Below, piece by piece: positions 1-9,100 of a stretch of 64,000 nucleotides of DNA. The position numbers and the translations under genes are program-made. The DNA is from DATKCT01 sp035513055 (GTDB lineage Bacteria > Verrucomicrobiota > Verrucomicrobiia > Verrucomicrobiales > DEV007): NCBI GenBank assembly GCA_035513055.1, contig DATKCT010000149.1, positions 62,001 to 126,000 on the forward strand, read 5' to 3'. Each line of letters opens with the position of its first letter. Within the stretch, counting starts at the first letter, position 1. Under the pieces are notes generated by a model that did no database searches, was not told where the DNA came from, and was given only the letters and a program-made list of their open reading frames with translations.

Positions 1-2431
1 TCGCCCGGGGATTCTCCAAGTCCGGCCGGTTCTGAAGATAGCGCGGATTCTCGGTCGGTTTCCCGCCCACCAAACGGGGCAGGTGTGGGGAAATGACGTA
101 GTCAGGCGATGCCGCAGCGGCGAAGGCCCGCAGGCGTTCCTGCATGGGAACCGTGAACTGCTCGAACCGGATGGCGTCCCGCACGGTGGCCAAGGCCTCG
201 GGTCGCGTGATCGGTTCATAGTTAGAAAAAAAGACGCCGCTTTGAGCGAAGTCCCACTCGGTCTTCTTGTCGTAACCGCGCACCACGGCGTCGTCGGGAC
301 GTTGGAAGAGCCGGTATTCACAATTCTTGACGAACTTGAGCGACGGATTGGTGAGATCAGGATGGGCTCCCGTGAGGGCGGCGGCGGGAACGACGGTCGA
401 GGCGGAGATATCGTCCTCGGTCTGCACCTTCGCGGCGGGGGCGAAGTCTTTGCGCAGGGAAAACGTGCGCCACGTGCCGTCCTCGGCAAAGCCGACGCGG
501 AGGTACTGGGAGACGAGCCGCTGGCGCCGGTAGATGAGCGTGTTTCCCTGACCGCCGTCGATCAAGTCGACGGTGAACCGGCGCCGCCACGTTTCGAACT
601 CGCCCCAGTCCGGTTGGTAGAGCCGTTTGATGAGGAAAACGAGGTCGCGCACAGAGTTCGGGACGGCGGCGAGCCAGGCGTTGTAGTCATCGGTGTAGGC
701 TGGATTCGGGGTGAGCAACCGGATCACCGACCCGAGCGAGCGCTCGGCCGAAAGAAACGGCCGCGACGGTTTGTTAGGATCGAGCGGCCGTTGATAGCGG
801 TCGCCGTAGTCGCGGCGGATGATCGCCCAGGCCTGCTCCAAGTCGGCCGCCAGATTCTGCACGACAATCGGGCCGGCAATCATGGCGTCCGAGAGCGACT
901 TCGATATCTCGGACTTTCCGCCGCCTGAAACCGTGCACGGCTTGTGACAAAATGTTCCCTCCGCGTTCGTCCCCACAAGCCTCCAACGCTGGCCCTGGGA
1001 AGGCTTGCGCATTTCCACTTTGTAGCCGGACGGCAACAGGTAAGTGCGATCCGGTTGAAGCGAAATCCGCTGCGCTCCGGCTGCGTTTTGCCAGGTGACG
1101 GACTGGCCGTGCAGGTCGATCCGCACATCCTCGGGCACGTAGAGTATGTCGGGGTACATGCGGTCAATGCCGTAACCCTCCGGCTGAAGATCGATGAACT
1201 CTCCAATTCGTTCGACAACGCCGGCAAAGGTGTGGTCGCCAGGGCGGTTCTCCTGATAATCGGAGAGCACAAACCGCTCGCCCAGGTCGAACGCGGGAAA
1301 TGCAAGAGCGCCGCCAGCATGCTCCTCTTCGCAGTTGCCGGCGAGATTGGCGGCGTAGGAGATCTGGGTTTTGACCTCCTTCTTGCAGTAGCCGTAATAG
1401 TTATCGGCGATCAGGGTGACAATCGTGCCCCCCGCGTCGCGGGCCGTGATCTTGAAGGCCCCTCCTCCGTTGTAAAGCTCATCCTCCGATTTCCAGCACA
1501 TGCCGTCCCGGAGCTGACGTTCCGTGGCATGCGACGCATGCGGCAAACCCAGTTCTTGCTTTGTCAGTCCGATGAGGTGAGGCGCCAGGATGACGCAGCC
1601 GGAGTGGCCCGTCCAGTGGACGACGTCGAGGCGGGCATCGTTCTCCGGCAGGTACGGATCGCCGGCATTGCCGAAGATCGACTCCACAAAGTCGAGGTTC
1701 GAAACGAGATTCCCCGGCGCAAAGAACCGGACTTCCATCGATTTCTCCGGCGTTACACCCGGCACTTCCGGAGAAACCACCGGGCGTAGAAGGAGGGAAA
1801 CAAAGACCCGCGCCGGATGCGGCGAAGTGCCCGTGAACGGGAGCACCATCAGCTCGCCGGGCGGATCGAGCGCTTGCCGAAGAAGGCGGGCGAAGGTCCC
1901 TTTGGGAACCGAGGCTTTATCGGCTGGCGCCGGCAGCCCCCCTTCGGCCACGTGGAAAACGCCCTCGGTGGTCCGCCGGTCAGCGCGGGGGTTGTGGCAC
2001 ACGCCCTGGTCGACGCGATACGAGCTGAGAATAGACGACTGAAACTCATCCCGGTCAGGTGGCAGCGAAAGCATGCGCCCGATTCCGTGACGTTCGAGCA
2101 CGATCGCCGAAGCGGGCACGAGCGCTGCGGCTGGATCCGGAAAAACTTCGGCGATCAACTCCTCGCCCAGGTAATCGCGTAGAAACGCATCCGTGGCTGC
2201 ATCGGCCGGGCAGAGGTGATCGGCGAGCAGGCGGCTCTGTTCCTGGAACTTGGCGAGCAGTGAACGCCCGAGGTCGAGGAAGGGAAAGTCACGCTCATCG
2301 CCGACGATGGCATGGCCGCGCGCCGCCAGTTTGAGATTGACGAACTCGCGCAATCGCGTCACCTCGGCGGGCGAAGCGATGGCAGGCTTCCCTTCGGCGG
2401 TGAAGCCGATCTGATCGCGGAGGTCGGGCAT
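1..2431 (-). CDS. Probable pyrophosphate-dependent phosphoenolpyruvate carboxykinase, C-terminus beyond window
   Basis: The frame runs about 810 residues from the ATG at 2431 to the left edge with no stop; an in-frame TGA lies about 95 bases upstream, so the start is well bounded. Residues 502-510 read SGGGKSEIS, a P-loop-like kinase motif resembling the nucleotide site of classical PEP carboxykinases, followed by more conserved-looking sequence. Residues 343-363 (DNYYGYCKKEVKTQ and onward) and 126-147 also look like family blocks. The length already exceeds ATP and GTP PEPCKs (about 530-620 residues) and fits the roughly 1,100-residue PPi type, which interconverts oxaloacetate plus PPi with PEP, phosphate and CO2. 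The naming is from recall of that family; the alternative is a large uncharacterised protein. It is a cytoplasmic protein with no signal peptide, and is probably transcribed apart from the operon upstream. Confidence 0.55.
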   Translation of the reverse strand, partial: MPDLRDQIGFTAEGKPAIASPAEVTRLREFVNLKLAARGHAIVGDERDFPFLDLGRSLLAKFQEQSRLLADHLCPADAATDAFLRDYLGEELIAEVFPDPAAALVPASAIVLERHGIGRMLSLPPDRDEFQSSILSSYRVDQGVCHNPRADRRTTEGVFHVAEGGLPAPADKASVPKGTFARLLRQALDPPGELMVLPFTGTSPHPARVFVSLLLRPVVSPEVPGVTPEKSMEVRFFAPGNLVSNLDFVESIFGNAGDPYLPENDARLDVVHWTGHSGCVILAPHLIGLTKQELGLPHASHATERQLRDGMCWKSEDELYNGGGAFKITARDAGGTIVTLIADNYYGYCKKEVKTQISYAANLAGNCEEEHAGGALAFPAFDLGERFVLSDYQENRPGDHTFAGVVERIGEFIDLQPEGYGIDRMYPDILYVPEDVRIDLHGQSVTWQNAAGAQRISLQPDRTYLLPSGYKVEMRKPSQGQRWRLVGTNAEGTFCHKPCTVSGGGKSEISKSLSDAMIAGPIVVQNLAADLEQAWAIIRRDYGDRYQRPLDPNKPSRPFLSAERSLGSVIRLLTPNPAYTDDYNAWLAAVPNSVRDLVFLIKRLYQPDWGEFETWRRRFTVDLIDGGQGNTLIYRRQRLVSQYLRVGFAEDGTWRTFSLRKDFAPAAKVQTEDDISASTVVPAAALTGAHPDLTNPSLKFVKNCEYRLFQRPDDAVVRGYDKKTEWDFAQSGVFFSNYEPITRPEALATVRDAIRFEQFTVPMQERLRAFAAAASPDYVISPHLPRLVGGKPTENPRYLQNRPDLENPRA

Positions 2432-2700
2432 AAGGACACCGTGCGGGAGGTGCGCGATGAGAGCAAGAGACGTGCCGGAACCGGGGCGCTGGACCCCTAA
2501 TCCCTGGACGCGACGTCCTTCAAATCAGTTTCTCGACCTCGACTCGGACATCACCCGGCGCAACGCGGCGATGCAACTCCCTTGAAATCCCGCGAGGAAA
2601 ACCAGAATGCCTTGTCCTGCTGTAGTCATCACTTTTCAATAGACGTTTGTCGACTGTCAACCCAAAGAACGCTCCTCCTTCCGCTACAGGAAAGCATATG

Positions 2701-3783
2701 TCAGTGTCGAGACACGGGCGGGGTCGCCGGCGCCTCCGGAACTGCAGTCGCCGGTTTTTCTGAATCGATCGGCTCGAGAGGAGGCTCCAGTGGGTCCGCG
2801 CTCTCCCCTTCGTAAAGCCGGGCCAGGGCCAGGGCGACTACTTCGAGCCTCTCGTAATAGCGCTCTTCCGCGAGATCCTTCTTGGAACGGCGCAGAGCGA
2901 AGAGATCGCGTTCGAGCTTGTTGCGTTGGAGCCGCAGCTCTGGGGAAAGCCCGCGTTCCTCTTCACTCGGAATGAGGGCCCATTGCGAGGCGCCAAGCCC
3001 GTCCAGTTCGCCGGTCCCTTCTTCGCCCTCGACGTGCACTTCCCACAGAGCTTCGCCGGTACTGCCGCGCCCGTCGCCGTTGTCATCGAGCAACGCTTGC
3101 TCGGTAGCGATGCGCCCCTCGCGGGAGTAGAAATCTTGCGTGTGGCGCGAGCCGGTGAGGAACGCTTCGAGCAAGGTGACCTGCCCGTCGTTGTCCAGAT
3201 CGGCTTCGCCGCCGGCCCAGCAGCCGGCCAAAAAGAGCCCGAAACGAGAGTAATCGACCTCGAGCCCGCTTTTCGTGGCGGTGATGAGGATGCGCTCGGG
3301 AGCGGAGAGGGCCGAGATCCAGGGGCCGCTGCAAGAGCTGCCATTGATGAGGATGAGCGGGCGTCGAAAACGGGAGAGTAGGGGAGCGAGTTCGGCGGCG
3401 TCGAGATCGGGACCTTCGAGGTTCAGCCGGGCATCCCGGCCATTGTGGGTGCCATGACCGGCGAGCACAATCCAAAGAGGGGACGGCGACTCGGCATCAC
3501 GCTCGCCTAGCAGTTGAACGAAGCGGTCGCGTTGGTCTTCGCTGTCGGGGAGAACTTCAAAAAATGCCGCTCCGCCTGCGAGCGCCGCTTCTTTCCAAAG
3601 CCTGGCGGTTTCGCGAAAGGGCTCTTCGAATTCGGGTTCACCGGCGCGACCGCGGAGGAAGAGGATTTCGCCGTCGGCGAAAGTCGAATCCATCAGGCAA
3701 GCTGCAACGAGGAAGCCGGCAGCGCTCGCAGATCGACATGAGGAGCGGTTCACGGAACTCCTTTCCAGCGGCGAATTCCCCAT
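2701..3783 (-). CDS. Secreted caspase-like (C13/C14 fold) protein with EF-hand-like loops
   Basis: 360 residues, last gene of the MoxR/BatA operon, overlapping the upstream stop by 34 bases. The N-terminus (about residues 18-36) is a plausible signal peptide. A caspase/legumain-type dyad is visible: His110 in LAGHGTHNG after a hydrophobic strand, and Cys151 in LILINGSSCSGPW after the next strand. Two calcium-loop-like segments follow, DLDNDGQVTLLEAF at 195-208 and DDNGDGRG near 233-240. The C-terminal part is charged and helical and ends Pro-rich. Caspase-fold peptidases cleave after specific residues; the target here is unknown. Position in the operon suggests a periplasmic or surface role linked to the vWA proteins. 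Fold confidence is good from the paired His and Cys motifs; activity and calcium control are inferred. Confidence 0.7.
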   Translation of the reverse strand: MGNSPLERSSVNRSSCRSASAAGFLVAACLMDSTFADGEILFLRGRAGEPEFEEPFRETARLWKEAALAGGAAFFEVLPDSEDQRDRFVQLLGERDAESPSPLWIVLAGHGTHNGRDARLNLEGPDLDAAELAPLLSRFRRPLILINGSSCSGPWISALSAPERILITATKSGLEVDYSRFGLFLAGCWAGGEADLDNDGQVTLLEAFLTGSRHTQDFYSREGRIATEQALLDDNGDGRGSTGEALWEVHVEGEEGTGELDGLGASQWALIPSEEERGLSPELRLQRNKLERDLFALRRSKKDLAEERYYERLEVVALALARLYEGESADPLEPPLEPIDSEKPATAVPEAPATPPVSRH

Positions 3784-6128
3784 TCTCCCACGAAAGCCCC
3801 GATGGCCAGAAGGAGGAAGACGGGGAGATGCCAGATCGGCCTAACAACGGTTTCCATCACCGGCGCTTCACGGGTGGAAAGGCTGTCGACCAGTTGACCC
3901 AGGTCCTTCTCCACGACGACGGTCCCGCTCGTTTCTGAAGCGAGCCGTTCGAGCGCGGCAGCGTCGCCGCCGGGCCGCGATAATTCTTCCGCGCCGGGGT
4001 TGAAGGCCCAGCCGGCTTCCGCGTCGCCAATGACGCGGGAGTCTTGGGTTTGCGCTTCGGCCTTGGCGCGGTAGATCCCCGGTTCGTAGCAAATGTGCGA
4101 GCCCTGGAAGACCCCCGGAGCGTCCGGCGCGGGCTCGAGCGCGATCTCGTCCACATCCCCTGAGGGACGCGTCAGGACGAGCCGGACGCGGGCGTCGGAG
4201 TCCTTCCGGTACTCCTCGTCATGCACCGTGACCCGCATGGAAGCGATGGCCGGAAAGCGTCCGTCATCGAGCGAGTTCTCGACCTCGACCCGGCGCGGGG
4301 CGTCGACAACGAGCCATCGGACGAGTTGGCGCCAAAAGCGGTCCATGTCCGGCCGTTGTTCCGGATCACGGAAGCCCCAGCGCCAGATATCGCCGATGCC
4401 GATGGCGACGCTGCGGCCACGGCCGTACGACTGGCTGACCAGGGCCGGGTAGCTGTGGCCGTCGTTTCCGCGAAAGTGACCCACGAGGCTGGCCCCCGGC
4501 TTGGGCAGGCCGAGGCGATTGACGACGAGAAAGCCGGGCATCCGGTCGAGACGCTCTTGTTCTGCGCCTGCGTCCAGCCGCAGCCGCGCCCAGGGGGAAA
4601 CCAGGCCTTCGCGCGTGAGTTCGTAGGGCGCTCCGGAATCCGGCAACGCCCGGCCCGGCGGATTGAGGTAGACGGGAAGGAGCGCTTCCAGAGGGCCTCC
4701 GGCATAACCGCCGCGCTGGAATGACTCCAACCCGCCGAGCATGACCAGTCCGCCGCCGCGCCGCGAAACGAAGCGTTCGATGGCCTCCAACTGGTCGAAG
4801 GTGAAGAAAGCCGATTCGATGTCGTCGAGCACAAGCGCGCTGTAGGCGAAAAGGTCCGGGTCTTTGGTGGGGAATCCTCCCGCGAGTTCTGTCTCGTCGC
4901 GCGTATCCTGTCGGACCAAGACCGGCTGGTCGTAGTCGCCGGTTTCCTCGGGGTCTTTGCCGAATCCGCGGAAGAGCGGATTGGTCTGTTCGCCGTCCCG
5001 GCTTTTCCATACGAACTTCGGCTCGCGCCGGGCGATGCGAATGAGGGCGGCGAGTTGCAGTTCCTTATCTTCCAGCAAAGCGCGGCGCAGAAACTTGTAT
5101 TCCCAGTTAGGACGCCCCGTCACGTAGAGGACTTGATAGGGACCGGTGCGAAGATCGGCGACGGCGAAGAGCCGGTTGTTCTCCAAAGTTAGCTCCGAGT
5201 TCGCGACGGATCCCCCGGCCTCCGTTCCCTCTTGGGCGGGGCTGGAACCTAGGACGATCTCGACACGAAACCCGGTGATGCCCCGGGACTCGGGCTTCAC
5301 TTGGACATGCACCGTTTCCTTGTGAACCGGGCCCCCGGCAGTGATCCGGCGGCTCTCCAAGAGGCGGTCGGATTCGTCGAGGAAGCGCAGCTCAGCTTCG
5401 CGCCCCTCTTCACAGCCTAGCAGTACGGCGTCGGCGCCCAGAGTCACCGGCGCGTCTTCAAACGCGCTTTCCCGGACCGAGACGCCGGTGAGCGCCGCGT
5501 CGGGACGAAGCGGTTCCCCTCCGGTGAAGATCGTGTGCACGGGGAAACCCGGAGGCCAGGGGAGGTCCCCCCTCCCGCCGGTCAAAGCGCCGTCGCTCAA
5601 CACCAGCGCGCCGGCCAGGGGTTGCCCTTCGTAGCGGCGGCGGATCTCGTCCAAAGCCTGGCCCAGGGAACTGCTGCGGTCGGCGAACTCGAGTTCGCCG
5701 GGCTCGCGATAGCGGCGAAGACGCTCGCCGAAAGCGAAGCCATGCACCTTGAACTGGGTTTCGAGGCGGTCGAGCCACTCCGGCTTTAGTGTGGTTCCCA
5801 GGGATTCGCGCAGGGCATCCGCTCTCCCGGTTTCCTCGGAATCCAAGGGAAGCGCCATACTGCGGCTGGAGTCGACGAGAAGGGCGAAGATGTTGGCTCC
5901 GGCCACAGGCCGGCGTCTCGGCAGCAGGGGTTCGAGCAGACAGAAAACGAGGAGAGCGATGCCCGTGAACTTGAGCACCAGCGCGGGCCAGCGCCAGCCG
6001 CCGAGTTCCTTTAGGCGCAGGGTGGTCCAGGCCAGAAAGCCGAGGGCCACGATCCCAAAGCCGGCGATCCACGGCGCATGCCGCGCGCTCTCGAAGAGCA
6101 ACGTTGGAATGGAATCGCCGCTTCCCAC
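3750..6128 (-). CDS. Membrane-anchored vWA / glutamine amidotransferase-like protein
   Basis: 792 residues. Two N-terminal membrane segments (about 18-34 and 47-65) precede a vWA-like stretch starting LLVDSSRSM (DxSxS metal site) near residue 88. A central domain (about 420-490) with SALVLDDIESAFF and RRGGGLVMLGG resembles the glutamine-amidotransferase-like domain common in PVC BatA-type operons; it lacks an obvious catalytic Cys-His-Glu triad, so it is probably structural or ligand-binding. A beta-rich region follows and a final membrane helix (about 770-786) ends the protein. It begins 5 bases after the DUF4175-like stop. Expected location is the cytoplasmic membrane with the large domain outside. 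In such operons these proteins are thought to be assembled or remodelled by the MoxR ATPase. Confidence 0.75.
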   Translation of the reverse strand: MGSGDSIPTLLFESARHAPWIAGFGIVALGFLAWTTLRLKELGGWRWPALVLKFTGIALLVFCLLEPLLPRRRPVAGANIFALLVDSSRSMALPLDSEETGRADALRESLGTTLKPEWLDRLETQFKVHGFAFGERLRRYREPGELEFADRSSSLGQALDEIRRRYEGQPLAGALVLSDGALTGGRGDLPWPPGFPVHTIFTGGEPLRPDAALTGVSVRESAFEDAPVTLGADAVLLGCEEGREAELRFLDESDRLLESRRITAGGPVHKETVHVQVKPESRGITGFRVEIVLGSSPAQEGTEAGGSVANSELTLENNRLFAVADLRTGPYQVLYVTGRPNWEYKFLRRALLEDKELQLAALIRIARREPKFVWKSRDGEQTNPLFRGFGKDPEETGDYDQPVLVRQDTRDETELAGGFPTKDPDLFAYSALVLDDIESAFFTFDQLEAIERFVSRRGGGLVMLGGLESFQRGGYAGGPLEALLPVYLNPPGRALPDSGAPYELTREGLVSPWARLRLDAGAEQERLDRMPGFLVVNRLGLPKPGASLVGHFRGNDGHSYPALVSQSYGRGRSVAIGIGDIWRWGFRDPEQRPDMDRFWRQLVRWLVVDAPRRVEVENSLDDGRFPAIASMRVTVHDEEYRKDSDARVRLVLTRPSGDVDEIALEPAPDAPGVFQGSHICYEPGIYRAKAEAQTQDSRVIGDAEAGWAFNPGAEELSRPGGDAAALERLASETSGTVVVEKDLGQLVDSLSTREAPVMETVVRPIWHLPVFLLLAIGAFVGEWGIRRWKGVP

Positions 6129-6133
6129 GCCCG

Positions 6134-9100
6134 TTATTCCTCCCCGTCCCGGCTCAACGAACCGTAATAGCGCTCGACCAGTTCGGCGAAAGCTTCCGGA
6201 ACCGGATCGCGGTCGACGGGCAGGAGCTTGTTTTCTTCGCCGCCTTGCAGGAAGCGCAACTCCTGGTCAAGGGCGTCGCGCAGTTCGGTTAGCGGCCCCA
6301 GGACCTGGCTTTGGGCCAGGTCCCATTCCGGCAGACCGCTCCCGCGCTTGGCTTCGACGAGGAAGTCCCGAAGCCTTCCCCGCGCCCGGGAAACGGGGTC
6401 TCGCAGGCGTTCGTCGTCGAGAACGTCTTCCAGTTCGCCCAGTTGGCGGCGCCACTCGCGAAACTCATCTCCCCCGCCCCAGCCCGAGATCCGCGATCCG
6501 CCGCCGCCATCCGCGCCGCCGGCTAACTGACCTCTGCGGTCCCCTCCTTCAGCGTCCTCACGGGGCTGCCCGGAATCCGCGGATTCACCGTCTCCATTCT
6601 GACCGCGGCCTTGTCCTCCTCCCTGTCCTTGAGCTTGGCCCGGGTCCTGTCCTTGCGCTCCGCCTTCGGCCTCCGCCATTTCCTGGCCTTCACCTTCTCC
6701 CCGGCCTTCGCCGGGTTGTTGACCCCGGCCTTGCCCTAGACCCTCGCCTTCCGCTTCCTCCTCTCCGGCGTCCGCGAGCTGCCCTTCGCCCTCCTCAGAT
6801 TCCGCAGCGGCGTCTCGAGCGCCGCCCTGCCCCGGTCCGGTCTGGCCTTCCTCTCCGGACTCTCCGGCCTCACCTTGCTGCCCGCGCCCTTGACCGTTGC
6901 GGCCTTGCCCTTGAGAGGGTTCGCCGGGAGTCTGCTGTCGTCCTCCGTTTCCGGCAAGGTCAGAGCCGGCGTCTTCTCCCTCTTCACCGGATTCCTGGCC
7001 GGGCTGTTGACCGGAACCTTCCCCGGGTTGACCTGAGCGGCCTTCTCCTTCCCCGGGCGACTCGGCGGCGCCTCCTCGGCCGGCATTCTCCGCGAGTTCC
7101 GCATTCTCCTCGCCTCCAGATCCTTCACCTGGTTCGCCGGATTCCCCCGCAGTCTCGCCGTTTCCTTCGGAAGGCGAATCCTCGGCAGAGGCTTCGCCAT
7201 CCGGCCCGGATTGACCTTCCTGACCGGCCCCCTCGGGCATATCGCGCTGCATGTCTTCGAGGACGCCGGCGAGCTGCTCGCTGGCAAAACGCAGCGACTC
7301 CTCCTCGTTCCCAAGAATGGAGCGGGCGGCTTCTTCGATGCCGCGGGTCAGCGTGTCGACCCTCCCCGTGGCGTCGCGCAGGGAGGTGCGGGCATCGGCC
7401 ATGTCGCCGGATTCCACATCGGAGGCAGACTGTTCGAGCTGCTCGAGAGCCGTCTCGGGCTTGGCTTCACGAATAGCGTCGTAGAGCCGGTTGGAGAGAA
7501 GCGGCTCCGCGACCTCCGCAGTCTCCGAGAGTTCACGCATGGATTCGGCAACCTCGGCAATGCGACCCCTTTGCTGGCGCATGTCGTCAGGCAGACCCTC
7601 GAGCCCCGGTTGCGCTTCCTGCGTGTCGGAGAGCGAGCGCCGTTCCCGGCGCGGCATGGCTTCGTCGGTGCCTTCGACGAGGCGCCGCCCCAGCTCTTCC
7701 TGCTGAGTGCTCATTTCCCGCGCTTCCCGCCGGAGATCCCGGACTTCCTGCTCGAACGCGCTGGCGACCTGTCCTCGGAGGTCGTCCTCGGCTTCGCCCA
7801 ACTGTTCTTCGGCCCGGCCTGCGGCGGCCGCAGCGGCGGCGGCATCGCCTTCCCGCAGAGCGGCATCAGCTTCTCGCAGTTGCTCACCCGCTTGATCGAG
7901 TTGCCGGCGGGTATCGGCCATCTCACGTTCCTGATCCGGGTTGCGGAGGTCCTCCCGCATGCGATTGAGATCGCGGGCGATCTCGCGCTGGTCTTCCTGG
8001 AGTCTTGCGAGGCGGCGCCGGACCTCTTCCCTTTCTTCCTCGGTTTCGGCCATCTCGAGGGCGATCTGGGCTTCGCGAATCCGGTCGTTGAGCGTTTCTT
8101 GACGGCGGGCTAACTGCTTAAGCCGGTCCAGGAACTGAAGTTCTTCCCGGTTCTCGGCGCGTTGTTGGGCAGCTTCCTCCCTTCGCGCTTCGCGTTCCGT
8201 TTCATAACGCCGTTCCTCCTGAGTCAACGGCATCTGATCGATCTGCATCTGTTGGCGGCTGCGGCTGGAGGACGCGCTCGCGGGCGCCGGGGCATTGGAT
8301 CTGCTGACCTCAATGCTTCGGGCGCGGAGGCGAAGGAGTTCTTGGTAGGCGAGACGTTCGTGACGGAGGGCGGGCTGAAGCGGCCCGGCTTCTCCGGATT
8401 CCACGCTGCGGTCCAGCTCTTCGGCGGCGGATTCCATGGCCGCCACAGCGGCGTCGACATGCTCGAGTGCTTGAGCGTCCTGGGTTTGGCCGCGCAAGGC
8501 TCCAGCTTGACCGATGGCGTGACGCTGGGCTCCGGCAACGGTCTGGCCATCGGCACGAATCCTGTCCGCATCGGGATTGGCACGCGCCAGATTCCAAGTC
8601 GCGCTGATGATCTCTTTCTGCAATTTGATAAGCTCTTCTTCCTGCTGCGCTTGTCCGGCCTGCTGACCGGCGGGATTCATCCGCTCGCGATAGATGCGCT
8701 CGAACGGGCGGACCTCCGCGAAATAGAGATCGCTGTCGGTGCGCCGGACCGCTCCGTTCCGATCGGTGTCTTCGGCCCAGAAAGAATAACTGACCAGATC
8801 ATCGGGCTGGGCGCCGAGAATTTCCAGAGCGAGGTGGTGAGTGGCCGTCAATTGACGGGGCGGTTCTTCCTGGGCTCCTCCGAGGGCAACTTCTTCGGTG
8901 CGCTCGCCGAGCGTCCAGGTAATGCCGTGGCGAAGCACGCCAAAATCGTCTTCGATCTCGGCTTCGAGGCGCAGTTCCTCAAGAGGGGAGACTTCGGAAT
9001 CGCCGCGAGGAAAGCGCATCGTGATCTGGGGCGGCTTATTCTCGAGGACGATCAATTCCAGCTCCGGGGGATTGCGATTGGTCCGGCCGTCTGCGTCCTC

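Noticed and set aside
5749..7476. Long open frame on the + strand antisense to the DUF4175-like and vWA genes
   Set aside because: Arg/Pro-rich, no motifs, and opposite to genes with clear domains; typical of GC-rich shadow frames.
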